Of a stretch of 64,000 bases of DNA, positions 21,374-31,183 are shown in pieces. The position numbers and the translations under genes were made by a program. Origin of the DNA: Saccharomyces paradoxus (lineage: Eukaryota; Ascomycota; Saccharomycetes; Saccharomycetales; Saccharomycetaceae). The stretch is taken from assembly GCF_002079055.1 (NCBI RefSeq), contig NC_047488.1, forward strand, positions 372,001 to 436,000, in the 5' to 3' direction. How positions within the stretch are numbered: the stretch's first letter is position 1; each line of letters begins with the position of its first letter. The notes under the pieces were generated by a model. That model ran no database searches. It saw only the letters and a list, made by a program, of their open reading frames with translations, and had not been told where the DNA came from.

Positions 21374-24148
21374 ATGCAGATACCGAAGTATGAGAATAAG
21401 CCATTCAGACCTCCCAGAAGGATCGGATCAAGTAAGAACGCAGAACTCAAATCAACCACCAGCACAGTCACAACTGCTCCTATACCTAAGGCAGAAGTTA
21501 CTACCAACCTGAAAAGAAATATCTCTGCAGGCACTCCTCTCAATGTTGCTAAAAAGCCGAATAATCTAGCCTCAAACGAAGCCATTAGGTATTTTACTAT
21601 CATGTACAGGAAGCCTACCACTAAAAAGCACAAGACTTGGAGTGGTGATGGCTACGCCACCTTGAAAGTTAATAGTAGTAAACTGGGTTTTTATAATGAA
21701 GCAGGGAAGCTTCTTGGGTCAAGTACGCTACCGAGTGATTCAGCTTCTCTTTTTGAAACTCTTTTCAAAGCGGGCTCCAATGAAGTACAGTTAGATTACG
21801 AATTGAAGGAAAGCACAGAGATAAATAGTGCCAAAAAAGCCTTATCACAGGCGGTAGGAAATACCAGCTCAATTACCACCAGCGCAACAGTAACAGTGCC
21901 CTCTACAAAGAACGACGGTGGCAAATATCAAATGCCTCTGTCTCAACTATTCACGCTAAACACTGTGAAAAAGTTTAAATCAGTAACAAAGCAACCAAGT
22001 GAACATATGACCACACTAACTAAAAACAACCAAAATTCTCAAGCCAGAAAATATTATCCAGTGTTTGATGTCAGCAAAATCGATAATCCTTTAATAATGA
22101 ACAAAAATGCAGCCGCTGAAGTTGACGTAATTGTTGATCCATTACTGGGTAAATTTTTGCGCCCCCATCAGAGGGAAGGAGTGAAGTTTATGTATGATTG
22201 CGTAATGGGTTTAGCAAGACCACGTATTGAAAACCAGAACATTGATTGTACTACTAAAAGTTTAGTGCTTGAGAACGACTCAGATATTAGCGGATGCCTG
22301 TTGGCTGATGACATGGGCTTAGGTAAAACACTAATGAGTATAACCTTGATTTGGACATTGATCAGGCAAACCCCTTTTGCATCAAAAGTTCCATGTTCAC
22401 AATCAGGGATACCATTAAGCGGTCTTTGTAAAAAAATTTTAATTGTTTGTCCTGTCACTTTAATAGGAAATTGGAAAAGAGAGTTTGGAAAATGGTTAAA
22501 TTTGTCAAGAATAGGTATTTTGACATTGAGTTCAAGAAATTCTCCTGATATGGATAAAATGGCTGTCAGGAATTTTTTAAAAGTGCAACGAACTTACCAA
22601 GTCTTGATTATTGGCTATGAAAAACTGCTAAGTGTTTCCGAAGAATTAGAGAAAAATAAACAGCTGATTGACCTCCTGGTCTGTGACGAAGGGCATCGAC
22701 TAAAAAATGGGACTTCTAAAATTTTAAATACGTTGAAGAATTTAGACATAAGAAAAAAACTTCTGCTTACGGGGACTCCAATACAGAATGATCTTAATGA
22801 GTTTTTTACTATTATAGATTTCATAAACCCAGGGATCCTTGGAAGTTTCGGCTCTTTCAAAAGAAGATTTATTATTCCTATAACTAGAGCCAGAGACACT
22901 GCAAACAGATACAACGAAGAATTGTTGGAGAAGGGGGAGGAAAAGTCAAAAGAGATGATAGAAATTACGAAAAGGTTTATTTTGAGACGAACGAATGCAA
23001 TTTTAGAGAAGTACCTTCCTCCAAAGACAGATATAATTTTATTCTGTAAACCGTACAGCCAACAGATATTGGCCTTCAAAGATATTTTGCAGGGTGCGCG
23101 TTTGGATTTTGGACAACTGACGTTTAGTTCTTCACTAGGACTAATAACTTTACTGAAAAAGGTTTGTAATTCTCCTGGATTGGTAGGTTCAGATCCATAT
23201 TACAAATCACATATAAAGGATGCCCAATCTCAGGGCAGCTACAGTCGTTCCTTGAACTCTGGTAAATTAAAGGTATTAATGACATTACTTGAAGGGATTA
23301 GAAAGAATACCGAAGAAAAGGTTGTTGTGGTGTCTAACTATACCCAGACATTGGATATAATTGAAAATTTGATGAATATGGCTGGAATGTCACACTGCAG
23401 ACTTGATGGATCTATACCTGCTAAACAAAGAGACTCTATTGTCACATCTTTCAACAGGAATCCGGCTATATTTGGATTCTTGTTGAGTGCAAAATCGGGA
23501 GGTGTGGGGTTAAACTTAGTCGGCGCTTCGCGGCTTATTTTATTTGATAATGACTGGAACCCTTCGGTAGATTTGCAAGCGATGTCAAGGATTCATAGAG
23601 ATGGCCAAAAAAAGCCATGCTTTATATATAGACTCGTAACAACTGGGTGTATCGATGAAAAAATATTACAGAGGCAATTAATGAAGAATAGTTTGAGTCA
23701 AAAATTCTTAGGTGACTCAGAAATGAAAAATAAAGGGTCTTCAAATGATGATCTTTTCAACAAAGAGGACTTGAAGGATTTGTTTTCTGTCCATACAGAC
23801 ACCAAGAGTAACACTCATGACTTGATTTGTTCGTGCGAGGGTTTAGGGGAGGAAATTGAGTACCCTGAAACAAATCAACATCAGAACGCTGTAGAACTGA
23901 AAAAGTCTGGAATTGCGACATGGACTAGTGCTCTGGAGTTACAAAAGGAAATGAATGAAGCGGCCACCAACGAAGATGCTAAAAAGTCACAGTCCATCAG
24001 GCAATGCCTTGTTCATTATAAGCATATCGATCCAGCAAGACAAGATGAATTATTTGATGAAGTTATCACGGAATCCTTCTCCGCGTTGAAAGATAATATC
24101 ACTTTTGCATTTGTGAAGCCCAGCGAGATATGTCTTAAAGAACAATGA
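21374..24148 (+). CDS. RDH54: Swi2/Snf2-family DNA translocase Rdh54/Tid1
   Basis: A 924-residue Rad54 paralogue that moves on double-stranded DNA, removes Rad51 and Dmc1 from chromatin and promotes meiotic inter-homologue recombination. Helicase motifs appear in order: motif I DDMGLGKTLMSI, motif II CDEGHRLKN (DEGH box), motif III LTGTPIQND, and in the second lobe VVVVSNYTQTLD, LLSAKSGGVGLNL and motif VI QAMSRIHRDGQKK. The N-terminal 250 residues are basic and interact with Rad51/Dmc1. The ATG at 21374 (MQIPKYENKP) is taken as the start because upstream sequence is not open in this frame; see the finding on the S. cerevisiae extension. Confidence 0.96.
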   Translation: MQIPKYENKPFRPPRRIGSSKNAELKSTTSTVTTAPIPKAEVTTNLKRNISAGTPLNVAKKPNNLASNEAIRYFTIMYRKPTTKKHKTWSGDGYATLKVNSSKLGFYNEAGKLLGSSTLPSDSASLFETLFKAGSNEVQLDYELKESTEINSAKKALSQAVGNTSSITTSATVTVPSTKNDGGKYQMPLSQLFTLNTVKKFKSVTKQPSEHMTTLTKNNQNSQARKYYPVFDVSKIDNPLIMNKNAAAEVDVIVDPLLGKFLRPHQREGVKFMYDCVMGLARPRIENQNIDCTTKSLVLENDSDISGCLLADDMGLGKTLMSITLIWTLIRQTPFASKVPCSQSGIPLSGLCKKILIVCPVTLIGNWKREFGKWLNLSRIGILTLSSRNSPDMDKMAVRNFLKVQRTYQVLIIGYEKLLSVSEELEKNKQLIDLLVCDEGHRLKNGTSKILNTLKNLDIRKKLLLTGTPIQNDLNEFFTIIDFINPGILGSFGSFKRRFIIPITRARDTANRYNEELLEKGEEKSKEMIEITKRFILRRTNAILEKYLPPKTDIILFCKPYSQQILAFKDILQGARLDFGQLTFSSSLGLITLLKKVCNSPGLVGSDPYYKSHIKDAQSQGSYSRSLNSGKLKVLMTLLEGIRKNTEEKVVVVSNYTQTLDIIENLMNMAGMSHCRLDGSIPAKQRDSIVTSFNRNPAIFGFLLSAKSGGVGLNLVGASRLILFDNDWNPSVDLQAMSRIHRDGQKKPCFIYRLVTTGCIDEKILQRQLMKNSLSQKFLGDSEMKNKGSSNDDLFNKEDLKDLFSVHTDTKSNTHDLICSCEGLGEEIEYPETNQHQNAVELKKSGIATWTSALELQKEMNEAATNEDAKKSQSIRQCLVHYKHIDPARQDELFDEVITESFSALKDNITFAFVKPSEICLKEQ

Positions 24149-24453
24149 TACCAAATATGGACACTCATATACTAGATAAAATAGCTATGATCTAATTACT
24201 GATTGTATTTAATAGGTTTATCCTCTTACGACCTTATTCTGGTCCCATACGTGTTACAGCATAATGTGTATTGCATAGTCGTCTAGTGATGATTCAAATT
24301 GGTATCTACCTTCCCGCTATTTGATAACGATATGGTACGGGCGGAAACCAAAATATTTGAAAGAATAACCTTCAATCAGAAAAAAAAAAAAAAAAAAAAG
24401 TGGAAGATGGTCTAAAAAGAGATGACTTGATAGGGAAGTTAAAGAATCGCGGC
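24149..24453 (+). promoter_or_regulatory. PFF1 promoter/leader with A20 tract and two tiny uORFs
   Basis: A run of 20 A residues (24380-24399) lies just ahead of two minimal open frames, ATG GTC TAA (24407-24415) and ATG ACT TGA (24422-24430). The PFF1 ATG follows at 24454. The poly-A tract is typical of nucleosome-free promoters. Confidence 0.55.
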
Positions 24454-27384
24454 ATGAAATTAAAAAGTCTATTCAGATCAGTTCTCAAGTACCGAAAAAC
24501 GAATTTAAGTTTGCTTCTTTTAATCACCTATTCGATTATTGCGTTACTCTATATTTTTGACCATGAACGTTATAAACTCAGCTTGCCAAAAGAGGGTGAA
24601 CATCCTGAATTCAAAGGATTATTAGAAACAGCATGGGGGGATTTACAAATTATCACGGCCTCTTTTCATCCATATACGTCCAAAGAGAATGACAAAGTCC
24701 ATGACTACTTGCTCAGAAGAGTTCTTGAAATTACAGGCAATTCTTCGTTTGCAAGCGTTTCTGATGACAAAGAAAGCAAAAGATCCATACTGTTTCAACA
24801 GCAAGATCCTTTCAATGAGTCCTCTGGCTTTTCGAGAATAACCTATTTTGAATCTTCTAACATATTAGTTAAACTTGAGGGTAAAAATCCCAAGGAAGAA
24901 GGGTTGCTTCTTTCAGCTCATTTTGACTCTGTACCCACAGGCTATGGGGCTACCGATGATGGCATGGGTGTAGTCTCATTATTGGCCAATCTTGAGTATC
25001 ATATAAAGCACAGACCAAGCAGAACCTTAATCTTCAACTTCAATAATAATGAAGAGTTTGGCCTATTGGGAGCGTCAACTTATTTTGATCATCCATGGTC
25101 TGCATTAACCAAATATGTGATAAACTTAGAAGGAACTGGTGCTGGTGGCAAAGCAGTACTGTTTAGAACGTCAGACACTTCAACAGCAAGAATATACCAG
25201 CAATCTGTTGAAGAGAATCCATTTGGTAACTCTATTTATCAGCAAGGTTTTTATAGTAGATATGTCAGAAGTGAAACGGATTACAAGATTTACGAGCAAA
25301 ATGGCATGAGGGGCTGGGATATCGCATTCTACAAGCCGAGAAATCTTTATCATACTATGAAAGATTCAATACAATATACCTCCAAGGCATCTCTATGGCA
25401 TATGCTACATACATCCTTACAATTGAGTGCATATGTGGTTTCAAACCCATTAGATACAGCGGACAAATCACCAGCTTGTTATTTTGATTTTATCGGTTTG
25501 AAATTTTTCGTTATGAGTGCTAGAACGCTCTTTTACTGGAATTGTATATTTCTGTTAGTTTCTCCCATTGTGGCCATTGGTCTGTATCTAATTGCTCGTG
25601 ATAGAATTACTTGGAAATCTTACTCTTGGCTATCGTGGATACGCTTTCCTCTTTCATTAGCGGCAGGTATTGTTGTTCAGAAGCTTTTCTCGAATGATAT
25701 AATTCGTTCCAATCCTTTGACGTTTTCAAGGAACTACTTTTGGCCCGTCTCGGCGTTTCTCACTGAAATTCTTTTAACCAGTTACATTTTGATCAATTGT
25801 TCCAATTTTTTTTTCCCTTGTGATGATATGAAAAGCTTATCAATTATTGAATTGTTCATTATTTTATGGGCCGTTTTACTATTTACCTCGAAGCTATTGT
25901 ATAGTTCTGACTACAGGTATACTGGGCTCTATCCTCTCTCGATCTTCTTTCTGCTAACCGCAATAGCTGCTATATTGAAACTGCTTGGACTAGCGTTGGA
26001 GGCAAAAACAAGAAAGGAGGCTGGTAGAGAGTTTATGGATCATCGCTTCAACTACAGCTCCCATTCTCAAATAGATATTGAACAAGATAGTCAGGAAAAC
26101 GTGGAACAACCCCAGAATCAATTTCCATCGTCACAGGACGAACAAACAAGCACCCAAGATGATAATATATCAACTACTTTGGCTGGCTCGTCACATAGTG
26201 TTAATGATGATCATGAGATGGATTCATCATCACAACAACGTGATGAAAGGGTACCTCTACTGAAGGGGTCTAGTCACATAGAACAAGCATTGAATTCCAC
26301 GGAAGATTCTCCAAAGCTTGAGTATACTGATTATGCCTGGATTATTCAATATTTACTAATTGTACCGATATCATCATTTGTCTTGTTCAACAGTGTGGAT
26401 GCTATCATGGACGCACTAAACCATACTGTTCAAGAAGGAAGTAAAGCAACATTTGATGTAATCAGGTTTGGGATGGTGGGCGGTATTTTGATTGCACTAC
26501 CGATTTTACCTTTTTTCTATAAAGTCAACTACATCACTGTTTCTTTAACTGTGCTACTTTTCCTGATCTCGGCATCGAAAACGCTTTTAGAATCTCCCTT
26601 CACAGATAACAACCCATTAAAAGTAAGATTTTCCCAAAATATTGATTTGTCTCAAGGTAATGCCGCTAGTGTACATCTCCTTGGAAGGGAAGGAAATTTG
26701 TTAAAACCTATGCTGGAAGATTTACCTAGTATAAAATATAGCTCTACACATATCAATTGCACGTCCATGACCAATGGAATGGAACTTTGCACATATGATG
26801 GAATGCAACCAAATTTATTGAGCACAAACGGAAATGCGAATATCAGCAGTATGGTCAAGATTCACATTTTACATGACAATCGGAACTCGATGGAGAGATC
26901 TCCTTACGAACCAATAGTTGCAGAGTTACTTCTGGAGGCGAAGGAGAACAGGGCTTGTACTTTATCTTTTGAAAGCAGGCACCAGGCGAAGTCACCTGTG
27001 AGAGAAATTACAGTGTATCAAGAGAAAAATACTGGCTCGCAGCACGCAAATATCACGAAGACAATCAAATCTGGTTCTGGCATAAATGAACTGCAATTGC
27101 ATAAACTTGATTTCGATCAGGAAACTTATCATATTGGAGTCCAGTGGTTTCCAAAACTTTTGACGGATGGCAATTTAGAAGATGACAATATGAGTACAAA
27201 AGACGAACTATCTGTTGCTATTAGCTGTTATTGGGGAGAATACGATTCAGAATCGGTTGTAAATGGTACCGCTGTTAGGAAAATTCCAGCATTTGATGAA
27301 TTGATAAATTACGCACCTCCAAGTTTTTCCTTTACCAACGAACAGAAAGGTTTAGTTATTGTTAAGGATTCTATAATTTTATGA
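24454..27384 (+). CDS. PFF1: Vacuolar membrane M28-family metalloprotease Pff1
   Basis: The ATG at 24454 (MKLKSLFRSVLKYRK) gives 976 residues, exactly the S. cerevisiae length; the frame extends 54 bases further upstream but only from GTG. An N-terminal membrane helix (about 15-35) precedes a luminal M28 zinc peptidase domain (about 45-350) with SAHFDSVPTGYGATDDGMGV (metal ligands His and Asp) and NNNEEFGLLGAS (catalytic Glu). Several transmembrane segments follow (about 360-540 and 625-730), interrupted by a long polar, Gln/Ser-rich cytosolic loop with a poly-Ser/Gln patch. The C-terminal 240 residues are luminal. Substrates are not established. Confidence 0.95.
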   Translation: MKLKSLFRSVLKYRKTNLSLLLLITYSIIALLYIFDHERYKLSLPKEGEHPEFKGLLETAWGDLQIITASFHPYTSKENDKVHDYLLRRVLEITGNSSFASVSDDKESKRSILFQQQDPFNESSGFSRITYFESSNILVKLEGKNPKEEGLLLSAHFDSVPTGYGATDDGMGVVSLLANLEYHIKHRPSRTLIFNFNNNEEFGLLGASTYFDHPWSALTKYVINLEGTGAGGKAVLFRTSDTSTARIYQQSVEENPFGNSIYQQGFYSRYVRSETDYKIYEQNGMRGWDIAFYKPRNLYHTMKDSIQYTSKASLWHMLHTSLQLSAYVVSNPLDTADKSPACYFDFIGLKFFVMSARTLFYWNCIFLLVSPIVAIGLYLIARDRITWKSYSWLSWIRFPLSLAAGIVVQKLFSNDIIRSNPLTFSRNYFWPVSAFLTEILLTSYILINCSNFFFPCDDMKSLSIIELFIILWAVLLFTSKLLYSSDYRYTGLYPLSIFFLLTAIAAILKLLGLALEAKTRKEAGREFMDHRFNYSSHSQIDIEQDSQENVEQPQNQFPSSQDEQTSTQDDNISTTLAGSSHSVNDDHEMDSSSQQRDERVPLLKGSSHIEQALNSTEDSPKLEYTDYAWIIQYLLIVPISSFVLFNSVDAIMDALNHTVQEGSKATFDVIRFGMVGGILIALPILPFFYKVNYITVSLTVLLFLISASKTLLESPFTDNNPLKVRFSQNIDLSQGNAASVHLLGREGNLLKPMLEDLPSIKYSSTHINCTSMTNGMELCTYDGMQPNLLSTNGNANISSMVKIHILHDNRNSMERSPYEPIVAELLLEAKENRACTLSFESRHQAKSPVREITVYQEKNTGSQHANITKTIKSGSGINELQLHKLDFDQETYHIGVQWFPKLLTDGNLEDDNMSTKDELSVAISCYWGEYDSESVVNGTAVRKIPAFDELINYAPPSFSFTNEQKGLVIVKDSIIL

Positions 27385-28338
27385 TTCTTTTTAATTTTAG
27401 CTGTTATTATACCTATAAACTCAAACATCCCCCTAGGTGGGTTATCCTCCAAGTATGTGTTTTTAAGATACAAATTCTCACGAATGAAGAGCAAAATAAA
27501 ATAATTTAATCTTTCAGCATTTTTCAGAGAAATTGTTGAGTTTATTCTATAAATGTGTTCACCTACCCAGTAATCCGTCTGAAATTTTTTCATGATACTT
27601 CTGCTAGTACCAAAGAGAATACAATGGACATTTCGAACAATTATCGAAATTCCCTGATGATATTCTCAGCCAACGAAGTAAGAAAAAGTTCATGTATAAA
27701 CTCCCAGTTGTTTTTAAAAAATAATAATCATTAATAGTAATAATGTAAAGAAACTATAATTCAATATACTAAATAAGATATAAAGATAATAGATATAAAG
27801 ATAATAGTATTGGAAATAATCGGCCACAGTTTGATTTAATTTCAACAGCTCACTATATAGACCAAGAGGTTGATAATTAATATTAATTGCGTATTTTCTT
27901 TTTTCGTATTTCGTTTTGTTCGAAAGCAAGTGCTGAACGTGTGACAACGAATTACACCTTCAGTATGAATCAAAATTTGGAAGCGAAAAACTGCAAAATA
28001 TCTATATTAGCAAAGGAAGGTGCCTCCCCCTTCCTTTTTGTGTGTTGATAGAGACCATTGTTACCCTTTTCAGTTTTTATACTATTCTCGGACGTCATAT
28101 TTTTATCGTTACTGACACTAAAAAAAGGGTTGTACGTCTTACTGGCGCTGCCAATAATGATTCGGAAATACACCTTAATACATCGAAATAGTGGTAATTT
28201 CATAAGAAGCCACAAGAATTTATTTGTTACTGGATTAATTCGCGACTAGACTTTATTGACTCGTATATTTCCAACGAATAAATTAACTACTCTTGCTATC
28301 CTAACAGTATTTAATATTAGCTATTTAAAAGCCTTAAG
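27385..28338. other. PFF1-ECM8 intergenic region
   Basis: This 954-bp, very AT-rich gap holds an imperfect palindrome ATTTCGA-7 nt-TCGAAAT (27630-27650) and a 15-bp tandem duplication (27777-27806). A minus-strand frame (77 codons from an ATG at 28203 down to 27970) shows no similarity that I recognise. No RNA gene or LTR was seen. Confidence 0.4.
27777..27806. repeat. 15-bp tandem duplication
   Basis: Two exact adjacent copies of GATATAAAGATAATA; a short AT-rich slippage product in intergenic DNA. Confidence 0.9.
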
Positions 28339-29403
28339 ATGGACTATGGCTACTTTTTTCCCGCACAACATATTGAAGACACGAATGGTGTGGATTTTTG
28401 GATAGATAGTAATGCCGAATTTACACAATCTAAAAGACCCGACTCTTCAACGTCTACTCTTACAAGGGTCTTAACGGACACCACGAACGTTTCAAATAAT
28501 AGTGGATCGCTAAAAAGGAAACCGATCAAGAACAAAAAACTCCCACAACGGAAGATACTAAATAATAGTGAGTATTTTGACTTTGGAAAAGCAAATACCG
28601 ATTGCAAGCATGTGTTTAAAAGTATTTCTAAGCAACTAATTTTCCTTCCAAGGTGTTTTCAACATCACAGTATCCGAGGCTGGATGAAAGACAGATACTC
28701 GGAATTTGGCTATAAAATAAAGAGAAACCAAAATTGCCCCCCTTCAGCATGTGTACAGGCACTATACAGTACTAGCAGATCCAATAATAAAGAACCAAAT
28801 GCCAGTGATTTGGATTCTCTAATAATTTATAAATTTATGCGATACTCTGAGAAGAAAAAAGAATTGATGTGCAGATTTTGCCAGGGAAGTAATTGGATCG
28901 TAGCTGAGAACTACCTAAAACATTTATTTTTTGCACACGGCATTTTGTCTGAATTCAAGCCTCACACTTTATACCATTTTGAGTCTAAACTGTTAAAAAT
29001 TCAGGAAAACCTTAATTTCAAAGTTCAAGTATTAAAAGAGCCAGAATTTAGCAAAAAGGTTTTGAGTTCTCTCACTGTATCCATTATTCCCTCTCCTTTG
29101 ACCTACTATACTCAAACATTGAACGGAGGGTTTAGGAGAATTCATGTGAAGTGTCCCCGCTGTGAAAATTGGATCCGTTTGGGTTGGTGTGAATATGATG
29201 AAATTATCAGGGATTCCTTTCAGGATTTCGAATCCCTAAGAAACCTCAATGCTGATTATAATGGGATGTCGTATATTCAAGCACGTAATAGAGAAGATAT
29301 TGAAGGTATATATGAGAATTATTTTACACACTACATCCAATGTGACTTAGCCAAGTTCCGAACAAAATGTTTATATGTCCAAGTCATAACAAAAAATAAT
29401 TGA
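28339..29403 (+). CDS. ECM8: Ecm8, protein of unknown function
   Basis: A 354-residue protein of the same length as yeast Ecm8, named from a cell-wall (calcofluor) screen and without known biochemical role. The N-terminal 120 residues are polar. The C-terminal half has cysteine pairs with spaced histidines: CRFCQGSNW followed by LKHLFFAHG, and CPRCENWIRLGWC with a later HYIQC. These look like two zinc-binding modules, shared with fungal proteins thought to act in transcription; that is inference. The start ATG (28339) gives MDYGYFFPAQH. Confidence 0.9.
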   Translation: MDYGYFFPAQHIEDTNGVDFWIDSNAEFTQSKRPDSSTSTLTRVLTDTTNVSNNSGSLKRKPIKNKKLPQRKILNNSEYFDFGKANTDCKHVFKSISKQLIFLPRCFQHHSIRGWMKDRYSEFGYKIKRNQNCPPSACVQALYSTSRSNNKEPNASDLDSLIIYKFMRYSEKKKELMCRFCQGSNWIVAENYLKHLFFAHGILSEFKPHTLYHFESKLLKIQENLNFKVQVLKEPEFSKKVLSSLTVSIIPSPLTYYTQTLNGGFRRIHVKCPRCENWIRLGWCEYDEIIRDSFQDFESLRNLNADYNGMSYIQARNREDIEGIYENYFTHYIQCDLAKFRTKCLYVQVITKNN

Positions 29404-29870
29404 TTGTGTACGCAAGATATTAAGAAATAAATGATCATATAACAAATCAAACAAATCCGCTTCTAGTGGTCCACTAAACGATAACAACACAGGTATAAAC
29501 ATCACCATTTATTGTCCTAGCGAACAAATCCTCGAAATTCCAATGGTCACCATCCAAAACAATGAAAATAAAGAGGATCGGCACCGTAGCCGCTCACGAG
29601 AAAAAGAAAGATACTAAAACCCTCTCTAAAGCATGATAAAAAAAAAAGGAAGATAAGGCCCATATGTACATATATATGTGCGTGTACACATAAGTGTGCC
29701 GCAACCGCCCGCGTAATCAAGGTTATATAGATAACATTTCCGCGTAAACTCTGTCCCAGCGACGTGGCGTCTGTTTATAGACTGGCTTCATTGTTTCTCC
29801 AGCCGACCTGGGTGTTTTTCATGCATGTACGGATGGAGCAGTGTAATCTCAATACATTTTGCTAAATCCG
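29404..29870. other. Convergent ECM8/SLM4 intergenic region
   Basis: 467 bp downstream of both genes. It contains alternating purine-pyrimidine runs (ATGTACATATATATGTGCGTG, 29664-29684) and nothing else that I can name. Confidence 0.4.
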
Positions 29871-30359
29871 CTAACCTAGCCTATAACCAAACAAATCGGT
29901 TAACTCTCTCATGGCCCTTTCAATTTTAATTACCAGTAACCCGTAAGGGAATGTACCCTCCGCAATGAATAGTAACAGAAGGTCGCTGTTGGGTATCTGT
30001 GCGACACAGGCATGCAAATCCTCCATTTCATAAGTATATATCTTTGTTTTAAAAGAATCGATCTCCACAGGGTAACAGCTATCGGAGGACTGCTCTACAC
30101 TATCATTTTCGTCTTCTGACCACTTATCCTTAATCAGTAAACTCATCATTTTCAAATTATTGACTGAGTTTATTTCGTTTATGGAATTTTTCGGCACATC
30201 ATTGTTTGACGTCGCATAGGACAGTATACCTCCATTAGTGGCGGTTATAATCATAGATGATTGCAAAGATGATGTCTTAAAGTCTACGGAATGAAGATCA
30301 TACGGTTTCAGAGTATTTTCCAGAAACGCTTTAACGTTTTTAGAATGGAGCATCACCAT
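29871..30359 (-). CDS. SLM4: EGO complex subunit Slm4/Ego3
   Basis: A 162-residue protein of the same length as yeast Slm4 (Ego3), a roadblock/longin-type scaffold that, with Meh1 and Ego2, anchors the Gtr1-Gtr2 GTPases on the vacuole and endosomes to control TORC1 and microautophagy. The predicted alternation of helix and strand (MIITATNGGILSYAT, YTYEMEDLHACVAQIP, LLLLFIAEGTFPYGLLVIKIE) fits the roadblock fold. There is no membrane helix; it is tethered via lipidated Meh1. A second in-frame ATG occurs two codons later (MVMLHS), and either may be used. Confidence 0.94.
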   Translation of the reverse strand: MVMLHSKNVKAFLENTLKPYDLHSVDFKTSSLQSSMIITATNGGILSYATSNNDVPKNSINEINSVNNLKMMSLLIKDKWSEDENDSVEQSSDSCYPVEIDSFKTKIYTYEMEDLHACVAQIPNSDLLLLFIAEGTFPYGLLVIKIERAMRELTDLFGYRLG

Positions 30360-31183
30360 ATTGGTTCAATTTTGTGGGTAGCGTTTCCTGCTGATAACTG
30401 CTTTTTTTTCTTCTTATCTTCCCTTAATTAATTTTTTACAATCTTTTTGCTTATATGCCAAATGAAGCAATCATCTTTCTTTTTCTTCGTCTCATTCTTC
30501 CTATTCACGTATCACCCGAAGAGCACTATTCATATCATCATCAACGTTCATCGGTAGATTACCGTAAACCGCAAAAAAAAAGATGGCGGGAAGTATTATC
30601 ATTCTTCACGACTCAGGTGGCTGCTGCGCCCTCGCGAAAAAGAAATGGAATGGAGTGCAAAACGGGAAAGACGCGCCACCATTTTTGGCCCATGCGCTGA
30701 TTCTTAGTGGCCAGGCACTGTAGACTGCACTGGGACCGCGTTACCACAACAAACAAAGGCAACGTGCAGTAAACAACCATCCCTCCTGGGATCGAAATCA
30801 AAAGTACAAACCTCAGATCGAACTGAAAAATTTTCGGTAGCGTGCGTGAGCCGGTATAAATATTCACTGTCAAACACTTATGCCTTTTCGCAATCAACGG
30901 ATCTTTCTTGCATTTTTGTATTTAATGTGTGAAGATCTTTCTTCTGCATTTTCATTCCTTTCTTTATCTTTCTTGGCTTTTTACCCTTCCTCTTTCTTAG
31001 AACACCATCTTTGAGTACTTAGGCCACTTTTAAAAAAGAAATTAAATAAAAGAGTTAATCGTTCACTCGCTTCTACACAGTTTAATCTTTTCCATTTTTA
31101 TTTCTACAGATCCCTTCGAGCTATTAAGAATACCTTTATTTGACTTTTAAAGATCTAGTTTTATTTTTTACTATTATTCCATA
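30360..31183 (+). promoter_or_regulatory. SLM4/ECM33 divergent region and ECM33 leader
   Basis: 824 bp between divergent starts. The half next to ECM33 is a long pyrimidine-rich tract (about 30900-31180: TTTCTTC, CTTTCTT runs) typical of leaders of highly expressed yeast cell-wall genes. No clear TATA was assigned. Confidence 0.45.

Noticed and set aside
27970-28203. 77-codon minus-strand ORF in the PFF1-ECM8 gap
   Set aside because: No known homologue and no promoter or neighbour support; the longer version starts from TTG.
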